Source: Stieleria bergensis (GTDB taxonomy: Bacteria > Planctomycetota > Planctomycetia > Pirellulales > Pirellulaceae). From it: DNA of 64,000 bases. The DNA lies in assembly GCA_007745635.1 (NCBI GenBank), contig CP036272.1, positions 4,993,498 through 5,057,497 of the forward strand, read 5' to 3'. The translations under genes were made by a program, and so were the position numbers. Below are positions 25,387 to 34,057 of this stretch, in pieces; the stretch's first letter is position 1, and each line of letters opens with the position of its first letter. The notes below the pieces were generated by a model. The model searched no databases and was not told where the DNA came from. It was given only the letters and a program-made list of their open reading frames with translations.

Positions 25387-26766
25387 ATGAACAAGCAGGT
25401 CATCGGTGGCGGCCTGGTGATGCTGACGTTGCTTTGTTTTCTGTCGGGCGTCGGTTTCGAGACGCTTGCCGAGCGTGACATGACGCAATCGTCGTACATC
25501 GCGCTGGGCATTTTGATCATCGCTGCCGTCGCTTGGATCACCGAAGCCGTCCCCCTGTTCGTCACGGGTTTGTCGGTTCTGTTTCTGGCCCTAGTGTGGC
25601 TGTATCCACAGACGCAATCTGACGGGCTGGATGTCAGCAAAGACAGTTTTCTGGTGGCCTTCTTTTCCGACGTGATTGTGTTGTTTTTGGGCGGCTTTGC
25701 GCTCTCCGCAGCCATGAACAAACGCCGATTGGACGAGTGGATTGCGTCGGCGATCATCAGCCGCGTCGGTGGCAGCCTGCCGCTGCTGATGCTGGCCGTG
25801 ATGGTGGTCACCGCCTTCTTATCGATGTGGCTTAGCAACACTGCCACCGCTGCAATGATGCTGGCAATGGTCTTGCCGATCACGGCCCGAATGAGCGACT
25901 CCGGCCCCGGCGCCAAAGGCCTGGTGCTGGCTGTTCCCTTTGCCGCGAACATCGGTGGATTGGGGACGCCGGTGGGCAGCCCGCCCAACGCGATCGCCCT
26001 GCAATACATGACGGACCTCGACCTTGCGCCTACGTTCTTTGAGTGGATGCTGGTGGGAGTCCCCGCCGTGATCAGTTTATTGGTGATCGCTTGGTTCATG
26101 CTGCTGTGGTTCTTTCGTGATCCCGATTGCCGGTTACCAGCGTTAAAACGTGAGGTCGAAATCAAACGCGACGTGCGGTATTGGTTGCTGATCGGAACGG
26201 TGCTGTTGACCGCCGTGGGCTGGATGACCAGCAGCTTTCATGGCTATTCGTCAGGCACGGTCGCAATGGTGCCGCTGCTGATCTTTTTCAGTTGCCGCAT
26301 TCTGGAAACCAAAGATTTACGCGAGATGCCGTGGGACATCTTACTGATGATGGGCGGTGGCCTGTGCCTGGGAACGGTGATCAATGGCAGTGGCTTGGCA
26401 GCCTGGTTAGTCCAGCAGCTGCCCGTTTCCGGAATGGGGCCTTACGCCTTAACCGTCATCTTTGGGATCACTGCGGTCAGCATGGCCTCGCTCATGAGTA
26501 ACACGGCGACGGCAAACCTCTTGATCCCCATCGTGATGGGATTTCATGTCGAACCCTCATCAGCGCCGGTCATGATTGGGACCGCGTTTGCTTGCTCGCT
26601 GGCCATGCCATTGCCGGTTTCCACACCGCCGAACGCCATGGCCTTTTCATCGGGCAAAATCGCAATGAGCGACATGATCAAGCCCGGCCTCGCGCTGACC
26701 GTGATTGGCATTCTACTGGCGCTGACGGTTGGTTACTGGTGGTGGGACTTTGTTGGACTGTGGTAG
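25387..26766 (+). CDS. DASS-family (SLC13-type) sodium/anion symporter
   Basis: Inner-membrane transporter for sulfate or di- and tricarboxylates coupled to sodium. The 459-residue protein has the two SNT motifs that bind sodium and substrate: Ser150-Asn151-Thr152 in WLSNTATAAMM and Ser371-Asn372-Thr373 in MSNTATANLL. About a dozen hydrophobic segments and GTPVGSPPNAIAL and PVSTPPNAMAFSSG, the matching hairpin regions, are present. The start is ATG at 25387, seven bases after a GAGGTCAGTG stretch. It lies downstream of the porin. Given the sulfatases elsewhere in the window, sulfate is an attractive substrate, but the sequence does not settle this. Confidence 0.92.
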   Translation: MNKQVIGGGLVMLTLLCFLSGVGFETLAERDMTQSSYIALGILIIAAVAWITEAVPLFVTGLSVLFLALVWLYPQTQSDGLDVSKDSFLVAFFSDVIVLFLGGFALSAAMNKRRLDEWIASAIISRVGGSLPLLMLAVMVVTAFLSMWLSNTATAAMMLAMVLPITARMSDSGPGAKGLVLAVPFAANIGGLGTPVGSPPNAIALQYMTDLDLAPTFFEWMLVGVPAVISLLVIAWFMLLWFFRDPDCRLPALKREVEIKRDVRYWLLIGTVLLTAVGWMTSSFHGYSSGTVAMVPLLIFFSCRILETKDLREMPWDILLMMGGGLCLGTVINGSGLAAWLVQQLPVSGMGPYALTVIFGITAVSMASLMSNTATANLLIPIVMGFHVEPSSAPVMIGTAFACSLAMPLPVSTPPNAMAFSSGKIAMSDMIKPGLALTVIGILLALTVGYWWWDFVGLW

Positions 26767-26814
26767 CGGGATAGAGCAGGGCAGTCCAGATTGCCCGATG
26801 CCGCTGGACCAAGA

Positions 26815-27123
26815 CTAAACGTCCTTCTGGGCCTCATCCAAAACCTTCAACGCAGCGGCATACCCGGTCTCAGCTTCGTTTTGACTGCGGTTGAACGCCT
26901 CCAGCCACTCACGACCGCTTTCACCTTGAGTCACGCGATGCGAGCGCAGATAGGACTCAATGCCTTTGCCGTGGTGATAGTAGTCTTTTAAATCATAGCG
27001 AGCGACCAATTCTTTGCATTTCGCACAGCGAACAAAGATCGTCTGCCGATCGCCTTCACGAACAATGATGTTCCGAACGTCGATCGAAAAGCACGATTGG
27101 CAGGTTTGACGCTTGACGTCCAT
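26815..27123 (-). CDS. Small zinc-ribbon-like protein, unknown function
   Basis: A 102-residue protein with two CxxC pairs (Cys8/Cys11 in TCQSCFS and Cys33/Cys36 in RCAKCKE) separated by 21 residues, as in a zinc ribbon. A charged helical C-terminal part follows (DYYHHGKGIESYLRSH). The ATG at 27121-27123 (MDVKRQTCQSC) is preferred because the upstream codons of the longer frame look non-coding. It converges with the symporter. I do not recognise the family beyond the zinc-binding pattern. Confidence 0.65.
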   Translation of the reverse strand: MDVKRQTCQSCFSIDVRNIIVREGDRQTIFVRCAKCKELVARYDLKDYYHHGKGIESYLRSHRVTQGESGREWLEAFNRSQNEAETGYAAALKVLDEAQKDV

Positions 27124-27411
27124 CGGAAGGCTCCTGCATCCAAGAAGCAAGTGAAGATTCGATCCACAGTGAATGTTCAGACATCTGAAAGTCGTGTGCA
27201 TTGTATCACGAGATTCAGATGACGGCGCAGCGGATTTGCATCCGTGACAGGTTTGCTTCCGATAGCCTCAATGCACCAGCGACTTCGCTCTACAAAATCC
27301 TTTGGCCAAGATCCCGACGCATCGCTCTGTCAAGGTCCTGCCAGGGTCCAGGTCCTGCTAGTCTTCCAAGCCGCGCAACAAACTGTCCGGTCACTCTCTG
27401 GGGAGAGCAGC

Positions 27412-28239
27412 CTAGCGATAGCGGTTGAACAAGCCGCTCAAGAGATGACTGACCCAAACGAGGTCCGCTGCGTTTTCCACCAACAAGTGGTCCGCCCCCG
27501 GCAGCGAAACCAGACTGACTTGGTGCTCGGTGCTTGGCGTTTGTCGCGCATCACTCGGACGATGCTGCAACAGACTCATCAGCCGCAATGCATGATCGAA
27601 GGCAACGGTGCGATCATCCGGTGAGTGCAGCAACAAGACGGGGCAGGGTACCGCGCTAATCTGGTCCGCGGCACGATGACTGCGAAAATCATCAATCATT
27701 TGCTGAGTGATCGTCCACTGAAACCCGCCGATCGTGACCTCGCCGCGCCCGTCTTGCTCAATGGCAGGATTCATGCTGACGAGCAAGTCTGCCAAATGCG
27801 CTGTATCACTGGGAGCTGCGATCGTGGCGACGGCAGCAAGCCCCGCCAACGCTGCGGGCTGCTTGGCCGCGGTCACCAATGACGCCACGCCACCAAAACT
27901 GTGACCGACCAGGCCTGTGACGGCGCCAAGCTCGTCGGTGGCAAACTCGATCGCCGCGGCAAGGTCTTGCAGATTGGTGGTGAAATTCGATTCACTAAAC
28001 GTCCCTTCACTGCCACCCAAGCCACGCATGTCGTAACGCAGCACGCAGATCCCGGACTTGGCCAGCGCACGACTGATGCGGACCGTGGCCTTCAGATCCT
28101 TGCTGCACGTAAAACAATGCGAAAAAACCACAACCGGTGGCGGCTGAGCAAGCGGATCAGTGGGCCGATCAATGATCCCGGCAAGCTGCAAGTCAGCCCC
28201 CGAACTGGAGAACTTGACGCGATACGATTTAGTGTTCAA
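27412..28239 (-). CDS. Alpha/beta hydrolase
   Basis: A 275-residue alpha/beta hydrolase with the full catalytic set: nucleophile Ser114 in GLVGHSFGGVAS, an acid in HSPDDRTVAFDHA and the His in LPGADHLLVENAAD. The oxyanion region is VVVFSHCFTCSKD, and RYDMRGLGGSEG lies before the nucleophile. The pattern resembles the hydrolase half of the OsmC-fused hydrolases but no OsmC part is present here. It is on the same strand as floA, separated by about 130 bp that contain a perfect hairpin, so it probably has its own regulation. The substrate is unknown. Confidence 0.85.
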   Translation of the reverse strand: MNTKSYRVKFSSSGADLQLAGIIDRPTDPLAQPPPVVVFSHCFTCSKDLKATVRISRALAKSGICVLRYDMRGLGGSEGTFSESNFTTNLQDLAAAIEFATDELGAVTGLVGHSFGGVASLVTAAKQPAALAGLAAVATIAAPSDTAHLADLLVSMNPAIEQDGRGEVTIGGFQWTITQQMIDDFRSHRAADQISAVPCPVLLLHSPDDRTVAFDHALRLMSLLQHRPSDARQTPSTEHQVSLVSLPGADHLLVENAADLVWVSHLLSGLFNRYR

Positions 28240-28258
28240 TCCAGGGCCTCAAACAAGA

Positions 28259-28286
28259 AATGCCAGCTCATTTACGAGCTGGCATT
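28259..28286. terminator. Perfect 11-bp hairpin between floA and hydrolase
   Basis: AATGCCAGCTC (28259-28269) and GAGCTGGCATT (28276-28286) form a perfect stem with the 6-nt loop ATTTAC. It is downstream of floA and just upstream of the hydrolase start. Only a weak T-rich tail (CTTGTTTG) follows on the minus strand, so it may terminate, attenuate or stabilise rather than be a classic intrinsic terminator. Confidence 0.6.
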
Positions 28287-28369
28287 GTATCGAGGCAATA
28301 TCAGAAAGAGCAGAGGATCAGGGAAATTAATTCTCCTGCACAACGACCGCTGGCAGCTTTTCAGCCACG

Positions 28370-29383
28370 TCAGTCTGCTGAAATGCGACCAGCTCGGAAG
28401 GCTTCTGCCATAGCCATCGGAACTTCGGCTTCGGCCAAAACCAGAGCGGAGCGGTTGTCGACAACCTTGGCTCGCATCTGTTGCTCATCTGCCACAGCTT
28501 CCGCACGACGACGTTCGGCATTCGCCTGAGCCACACGAGTGTCTGCTTCCGCCTGATCACTTTGCAATCGAGCACCAATGTTTTCACCGACGTCGATATC
28601 CGCGATATCAATCGAAACAATTGCAAACGCAGTTTGAGCATCCAAGCCGCGTTCCAGAACCACCCGCGTGATCATGTCGGGGTTTTCCAGAACGGTAAAG
28701 TGAGTGTCAGCTGAACCGATCGAACTAATGATCGCTTCACCAACCCGAGCGATCACAGTGTCTTCAGTCGCACCACCGATCAGTTGTTCCAAGTTCGTTC
28801 GCACCGTCACGCGAGCACGCACTCGAAGCTCAATCCCGTTCTTGGTAATCGCGCTCAAGGTGGTTTTGCCACTGCGAGTTGGATCGGGACATTCGATGAC
28901 TTTGGGGTAAACGCTCGTTCGCACGGCATCCAACACGTCACGGCCAGCCAAGTCAATGGCAGCCGCTTGGTCAAAGTCCAACGGGATCTCCGCTTTCCGC
29001 GCCGCGATGATTGCGTTGATCACGTTCAACACGTTACCACCAGCTAAGTAGTGAGCTTCCAGACGGCGTGTGCTGATGCCAAGCTTGCGGCTGATGTCGA
29101 GGCCCGTTTGCGCCGACATGACCTTGGCCTGTACAATCACACGCGGATTGACTTTCGTGAAGTGCATCCGAATCAAGCTGACTGCACTGACGTCTGCCTT
29201 GGACATGAACGCCTGCAACCAGAGCTTGCCGTAGATGCCCAGAAAGAACAATCCGACGACACCCATGACAGCCGCGATAATCCCTGCAACGATCAACAAA
29301 GTCATCCCCAGTGCATCCCCCAGCGGCAGTTGAAGGGCCGAGGTGATTGCCACAGGGGAATCGCTGCCAAGCAACGAATTCAT
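28370..29383 (-). CDS. floA: Flotillin-like protein FloA
   Basis: Membrane-anchored scaffold of functional membrane microdomains. The ATG at 29381-29383 (MNSLLGSDS) gives 337 aa, matching B. subtilis FloA (331); an alternative ATG lies 14 codons upstream. One hydrophobic hairpin ([20 protein letters not shown]) is followed by the SPFH/FloA core: [60 protein letters not shown] and the C-terminal coiled coil ([20 protein letters not shown]). FloA is often encoded next to an NfeD protein; none is visible here. The longer open frame upstream lacks family similarity. Confidence 0.93.
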   Translation of the reverse strand: MNSLLGSDSPVAITSALQLPLGDALGMTLLIVAGIIAAVMGVVGLFFLGIYGKLWLQAFMSKADVSAVSLIRMHFTKVNPRVIVQAKVMSAQTGLDISRKLGISTRRLEAHYLAGGNVLNVINAIIAARKAEIPLDFDQAAAIDLAGRDVLDAVRTSVYPKVIECPDPTRSGKTTLSAITKNGIELRVRARVTVRTNLEQLIGGATEDTVIARVGEAIISSIGSADTHFTVLENPDMITRVVLERGLDAQTAFAIVSIDIADIDVGENIGARLQSDQAEADTRVAQANAERRRAEAVADEQQMRAKVVDNRSALVLAEAEVPMAMAEAFRAGRISAD

Positions 29384-29925
29384 GAGGTCGAATTCTGTCG
29401 AAAGTGATCTAGAAACTGCAAACATGGGGCCGGAAATCGATACGTGTATAAGTGTGTAAACGAACGACAGCACTATTCTATAGATTTTGACGTCTCCGTG
29501 TGGGCGTGAAATCCACCAAGTTCGGGCGATAAAAACATTGAAGTTCCCGTCGTTTCTCGCTCCTGACAGCAAACCTGCGACAACCGCACCGTTTTGCACC
29601 AACACGCCAACGCCGCAAACCGCCTCCAGAAGTCACAAAAACGCCCCCTGAGAAGCCTGGCAATCAGAACCACAGCCGCCCAATCCCATCTCCCACCAAA
29701 CGCAAACCGCCACATGAAGGAGACTCCCCACCGATGCGTTCCAGATCACAGAGCAAGCGGATCGAAGGAAAACTTCGTGCTCGCTGTGCTTCAATCTTCT
29801 TCCCAACGCTGACCATTGACGTTGCACCGCAAGACAGCCGCGGGTCAGGTTCGTCATCGATCGCATCAATGCAAAGCGAACTGCGGCCCATTCACCGTGA
29901 CGTTCGGCGTCGCAGTCGCGAGGGC
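29384..29925. other. Gene-poor stretch upstream of floA
   Basis: About 540 bp with short frames of no recognisable family. It holds the floA promoter and leads into the transposase-like remnant. The N-terminal nuclease part of that gene was looked for here and not found. Confidence 0.45.
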
Positions 29926-30392
29926 AACCTGAATCTGACCAATGGCCTGCAAATCCACCTTCTTGAGCTGCCAAAACACCCCCATCAAGCGATCATAAAG
30001 TGATCGCTGATCCGGTCGAGGCGTGGGCGTACTTTTTCCGTCAAGCCGACGCAATGACCACCGACGAAATCCAGCAACGGTTCAACTGCCCCGCGTTCAC
30101 CGAGGCCGCTCAGGTACTTGACATGACCCAACGCCCCCAGCAACATCGAAGCCAATACGAACAGCGTCTCAAAGCCCAGCGCGATGAGAGGGCGAGAATG
30201 CAATACGCCGTCGATCAGGCACGCCTTGAGGGCGAAGCACTTGGCGAAGCACGCGCTGAAGCACGTGGACGGATTTCGATTCTACGAAAGATCCTTGGCG
30301 GCGAACCCGAGTCGCTTGACAGCTTGTCCCTGGAGCAACTGACGGTGATCGAAAAAGAACTGCAAAACCAGCTTCGTGAACGAGGTATTTAG
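29926..30392 (+). pseudogene. Remnant of a PDDEXK/Rpn-family transposase-like gene
   Basis: Two abutting frames together match the C-terminal half of the PD-(D/E)XK nuclease family transposases (Rpn/PDDEXK_2). The first, to a stop at 30001-30003, ends with LTNGLQIHLLELPKHPHQ, matching the family's ELxxLELPKF strand. The second opens with GTG at 30000 and continues PVEAWAYFFRQADAM, then SQYEQRLKAQRDERARMQ and a charged coiled C-terminus ending QLRERGI. The N-terminal nuclease core is absent and a frame change separates the two parts, so this is a decayed copy. The 130-codon second frame could still be translated. Confidence 0.65.
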
Positions 30393-30532
30393 CAACCTCG
30401 TCCAGCCAATAAGTCCTGAACCGACTTCTGATGTGGGCACGGCTCCTAAGCGGTGATGGGTTGCCTGTATTTTTTTGGGCAAGCAAACCCTTCGGGGGAG
30501 GAGCCTGTGTTTGCCAGCGTCGCTGGGCAAAC

Positions 30533-30563
30533 AAAAAAAGGCCCGACCGTAATGGCCGGGCCC
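30533..30563 (-). terminator. Rho-independent terminator of the YTV gene
   Basis: Read on the minus strand, a GC-rich stem (GGCCCGACC against GGCCGGGCC on the plus strand, 30540-30548 and 30554-30562, one mismatch) is followed directly by seven T (30533-30539 as A on the plus strand). It lies about 60 nt past the stop of the YTV gene. Confidence 0.9.
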
Positions 30564-30624
30564 CTGCGTCCACCCGTGCACCAAGCGCTGTTGGATGACG
30601 CTTGGAAGTGGAATCAAATCACCA

Positions 30625-32730
30625 CTAAATTTCGTCAGTGGCTTCGTCTTCGCTCGCAACTGGAGCTGGCGGTGCGTGACTGTCAGCGTCGTCGTGACTG
30701 TCAGCGTCCGCTGTCACATCGGAAGGATCACCGCATCCGTCTCCGCTGCATCCGCACCCCGTCGATGTATAGACGGGTCGACAAACGCGACGTTGCACGG
30801 TTCGCATTTCCGTGTGCGGAACGCAAACGGTGTAGGTTTCAGGAACTTCCTCTGTCACAGTATCGTACAACGTGACGTTGTACTTCTCGGTCCGTTTCTG
30901 CGGCACCATGACGGTGTAGCAGACTTCGCGTTCACGAGGCTGACATTCGATGCGGCATTTTTGGATGCATCGAGTGCGTTGTTCGCACTTGAAAGAAACC
31001 TTGTTCACCATACGGGTGCGAGTTTCCAGACGAGTCTTGCAAACAGGCACCATGCGTGTTCGAGTTTCCCGAACCAGCTTGCAAACAGGCACTTCACGGG
31101 TTCGAGTTTCCAGACGGCACTTGGTGACTTGGCAAGTTTTTTCGACGGGACGAACCTTGCGAACACAAACCATTCGAGTGCGTTCTTCCACGGTGTTCTC
31201 GGTGAAGCAGACTTCACGAGTACGCTCTTCAGCACGACACTTCCTGACACAGATGGTACGAGTGCGTTGCACTGGAACCATCACGCAGTAAGGAACTTCG
31301 CGAGTGCGATCTTCCAAGCGGCACTTGGTGACCATGACTTCGCGGCAGCGTTGCTCGCAACGATACTTGGTCACGCATCGCGTCCGCTCTTCGGCCCGAA
31401 ACTTGCAAACCTTGATCGTACGCGTGCGGGTTTCGTTGCGGAACTTGCGAACAGGAACCATACGAGTGCGTTCTTCACACGCGAACGAGGCGCATGTGTA
31501 GGTGTAAGGCTGCTCGACCATTTTCGTTTCATACGTTGTGCATGGAACTTCCTTGGTGACCAGATTTGGCACCCAGACTTTGCAAGGCTTGGCACAGGGA
31601 TTGCAGTCCGACTGGCAACCGCTGCAACCTGAGTCACAGCCACTACAGCCTTCGCCTGCGTTGCCATCATCGCCTTCGGCATCCGCTGGCGCCGAGACCG
31701 ATGTCTGCTCTTGCCAGCTTCCCATGTCTTGCGTCACGGTGCGGGTCTTGGTCACTGGAACGCACTTGGCAACGAGGCGAGTTCCTGTTTTGGTTTCCCG
31801 GACGGGCACACGAACGGTGTACTTCTGTTCAACGCACTCGCTGTAGGGAACGCAAACGGTGTACTGAACCTGCTGTTGCTCCGTGTAAGGAACACGAACA
31901 GTGTAAGCCTGCGTTTCTACATAAGGAACACGCACCGTGTAGGTTTGTGATTTCGCTTCTTTGTAGGGAACGCTTACTTTGTAGTTTTCTGTCCGCATGC
32001 GTCGTTCAGGAACCATCACGGTGTACTGTTTCTGAACCTGTTCCGTGTACGGCACTTGAACCGTGTAGGTTTCGGTACGTTTGCGCAGGACAGGCACACA
32101 GACTTTGTATTTCTGTTCCACCTGTTCCGTGTAGGGAACCATCACGGTGTAGCTTTTCGTTTCCTGGTAGGGAACTTTCACCTGATAGGTCTCCGTGCGC
32201 ATTTCCTTTTTAGGAACGCAAACGGTGTACTGCTTGGCAACTTGTTCGGTGTACTTCACCGGAACTTTGTAGCACTGTTCAACCTGTGTACAAACAGGGA
32301 CACGCACGGTGTAAGTTTGTTCCTCGGTATAAGGAACTTTGACTTTCACGTTATACGTTTCTTTGCGTGTGCGTTGTTCGGGAACACAGACCGTGAAGGT
32401 GCGTTCGCGAGTTTCGCAGCGAGGAACCTTTTTGCAAACCGTTTTCGTGCGGGTGCGGGTTTCTTGCTTGTAGGTTGTGACTGGAATCTCACAAGCTTCC
32501 ATCACAGTTTCATAGCGAACTGTTTCGCAGCAAGCTGGGGCCGAACAGCAGGAAGAGTCTCCGCACTGTTGGCCACAGCATGCACCAGATGCTTGAGCAC
32601 CTGAGGCAGTCGTGGTTGTGGCTACGGATTTTCCGCAACTGGCACAACCGGGTCCATCAGCATGCACCGTTGCAACGACAAGCATTGCAGCTAAGCAGGC
32701 GAAGAACCACCGTGGCAAACGACATGTCAT
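30625..32730 (-). CDS. Cysteine-rich YTV-repeat cell-wall protein
   Basis: Planctomycete-specific secreted protein of the YTV family, described as cysteine-rich and associated with the protein cell wall. The 701 residues begin with a signal peptide (MTCRLPRWFFACLAAMLVVA, cleavage after HA near residue 24). A Cys-rich head follows. Residues about 100-340 are imperfect repeats of roughly 14 residues around the core YTVxVPYxE; the tripeptide YTV occurs 11 times in the protein. A Cys/Asp/Gly-rich linker (CSGCDSGCSGCQSDCNPC) separates these from a second zone of repeats built on EERTRxVxVxK, strongly basic and Cys-bearing. The tail is acidic. The regular basic/aromatic strands and many cysteines suggest a cross-linked extracellular fibre or lattice. 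The gene is monocistronic with its own terminator. Confidence 0.9.
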   Translation of the reverse strand: MTCRLPRWFFACLAAMLVVATVHADGPGCASCGKSVATTTTASGAQASGACCGQQCGDSSCCSAPACCETVRYETVMEACEIPVTTYKQETRTRTKTVCKKVPRCETRERTFTVCVPEQRTRKETYNVKVKVPYTEEQTYTVRVPVCTQVEQCYKVPVKYTEQVAKQYTVCVPKKEMRTETYQVKVPYQETKSYTVMVPYTEQVEQKYKVCVPVLRKRTETYTVQVPYTEQVQKQYTVMVPERRMRTENYKVSVPYKEAKSQTYTVRVPYVETQAYTVRVPYTEQQQVQYTVCVPYSECVEQKYTVRVPVRETKTGTRLVAKCVPVTKTRTVTQDMGSWQEQTSVSAPADAEGDDGNAGEGCSGCDSGCSGCQSDCNPCAKPCKVWVPNLVTKEVPCTTYETKMVEQPYTYTCASFACEERTRMVPVRKFRNETRTRTIKVCKFRAEERTRCVTKYRCEQRCREVMVTKCRLEDRTREVPYCVMVPVQRTRTICVRKCRAEERTREVCFTENTVEERTRMVCVRKVRPVEKTCQVTKCRLETRTREVPVCKLVRETRTRMVPVCKTRLETRTRMVNKVSFKCEQRTRCIQKCRIECQPREREVCYTVMVPQKRTEKYNVTLYDTVTEEVPETYTVCVPHTEMRTVQRRVCRPVYTSTGCGCSGDGCGDPSDVTADADSHDDADSHAPPAPVASEDEATDEI

Positions 32731-32857
32731 TTACACAATCTCCTTGGGTCATAGTGGAACGTGTTTGCGATCGGGTGAAAGTCCCCCCCGTTGCCCTCCC
32801 GGCGTGCGATTGCTCTCCTAGCTCACGATTGATTAAGTGACGAACTCTAGCGCCTTG

Positions 32858-32915
32858 CTACTAACAGTCAAAAAAGAATCAGACAGTTCATCCTGTCACT
32901 GAAACATGTTAGTAG
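32858..32915. promoter_or_regulatory. Inverted repeat upstream of the YTV gene
   Basis: CTACTAACA (32858-32866) and TGTTAGTAG (32907-32915) are perfect 9-bp inverted copies about 130-185 bp before the YTV start codon. A second small stem, GACAG-TTCATC-CTGTC, is nested inside. It could be an operator or a cruciform; no regulator is assigned. Confidence 0.45.
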
Positions 32916-33400
32916 ACACCGTCTTTCTGCACTCTTGACGGCTAGATTTCAACGGGAATGACGACATGGCAACACGCCTGTTGTGCCGATCAGGCGGGGC
33001 CGATTGCCCTCGTTCATCGATTGTTCTGAACTCCTGATTGGACAGCCCGACAACAAACTTCTAGTCTTCGAGCTTGCGCTCTAAACGATGCTTCATCACC
33101 GGCCAGCATGAGGGCTTGTTGCCTTTGCCTGACCGTTTGTAGACGAGGGTTTCTGGAGCCGCCGAATTCCAGATCGCCTGGCAAACACTGCTGCCGTGGC
33201 AGACGCTGCCAACACAGTGCCGAACAGCGATCGCGTTGCCGGCCGCTGACTCTCTGATGTTTCCGCCTCCCGGCAAGCCAGGACAGCTGGATGCCGTCCG
33301 GCGATGGCATCCCGACGGCACGACTGTTGCTTTGTCCGGTGGCTGGCTAGCATGTAGCGGTTGTTACTGATCCATTCTTCATCGACAGACGAGCGCACCT
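32916..33400. other. Gene-poor stretch before the S4 gene
   Basis: About 480 bp. Minus-strand frames of 86-136 codons exist here but have no recognisable domain or credible start, and compete with each other. Possibly a decayed gene; nothing firm. Confidence 0.4.
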
Positions 33401-33745
33401 GTGTCGGCAAGCCCAATAGAGCCGGAGAATCCCCTCCATCGCGAGCACCAAGCTCAACCGGCGAAACCCGCCGCCTCAAGGCCGAACCATCCATCTGGCG
33501 AGCCAAACGAGTCGCAGGTGGATCAACCGGCAGCTGAAAAGCTGATGATCCGCCTCGATGATTTGCTCAAGCGGCTTGGCTGGGTAGAGTCCGGGGGGCA
33601 GGCAAAAGTCTTCATTCAGGATGGCCAAGTGAGCGTCAACGGCCAGACGGAGACGCGACGGCGCAAGCAGCTTTTTGTGGGCGACCTGATCGAATGTCTT
33701 GGACAGGAGTTCGAATTAGAGAGTTCTTTCTTCGATTGTTATTAA
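33401..33745 (+). CDS. S4-domain RNA-binding protein
   Basis: A 114-residue protein whose second half is an S4 RNA-binding fold: MIRLDDLLKRLGWVESGGQA, KVFIQDGQVSVNGQTETRRR, KQLFVGDLIECLGQEFEL. This matches the stand-alone YaaA/RqcP-like S4 proteins that act on ribosomes or stalled complexes. The N-terminal 45 residues are a Pro/Glu/Ser-rich disordered extension. The frame opens with GTG at 33401; a shorter protein starting near Met49 is possible. It precedes infC on the same strand by about 310 bp, so a link to translation is natural though they may be separately transcribed. Confidence 0.82.
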   Translation: MSASPIEPENPLHREHQAQPAKPAASRPNHPSGEPNESQVDQPAAEKLMIRLDDLLKRLGWVESGGQAKVFIQDGQVSVNGQTETRRRKQLFVGDLIECLGQEFELESSFFDCY

Positions 33746-34057
33746 AAACTCGCTGTTTCACCGGTTTTCACTGTTGACGCTTACCCAGCTTGGGCCGGAT
33801 ACTGCCTCCAAAGTATGCTAGCGTTGTGCGTGATCCGCGCTCCGCTAGCATGATTAAGCAAGAATTTGCGTGACCGCATCCTGCTGAAGCTACACTACGC
33901 GTAACGCAACCTTATTCGCTGGCGGTTTGGTTGAGACTGGTTTCAACTGGCGGCCGCTAGTGATCTTCACATCATTCAGTGCCTTGTTGGCTCTGAATCG
34001 TGACGAAATCAAACCGAATTGTCCGGAACGCCAACCGGCAGGAGAAGAATGTTTTAA
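33746..34057 (+). promoter_or_regulatory. infC leader with inverted repeat and two-codon mini-ORF
   Basis: 312 bp before infC. ATGCTAGCG (33815-33823) and CGCTAGCAT (33843-33851) form a perfect 9-bp stem. Just before infC, the Shine-Dalgarno AGGAG (34040-34044) is followed by ATG-TTT-TAA (34049-34057), which abuts the infC GTG at 34058 in the same frame. The spacing from AGGAG is 4 nt to the ATG and 13 nt to the GTG, so the ribosome may load on the mini-ORF first. Confidence 0.5.

Noticed and set aside
25269-26165. 298-codon minus-strand frame opposite the DASS symporter
   Set aside because: The plus strand has a clear transporter with both SNT motifs; the opposite frame has no recognised family.
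31566-32213. Long plus-strand frame antisense to the YTV gene
   Set aside because: Its Cys/Arg/Val-rich repetitive product is the shadow of the repeated YTV codons; the minus strand has the signal peptide and terminator.
33096-33506. 136-codon minus-strand frame before the S4 gene
   Set aside because: It overlaps the S4 gene's start and competes with another frame; composition suggests noise, though a decayed gene cannot be excluded.
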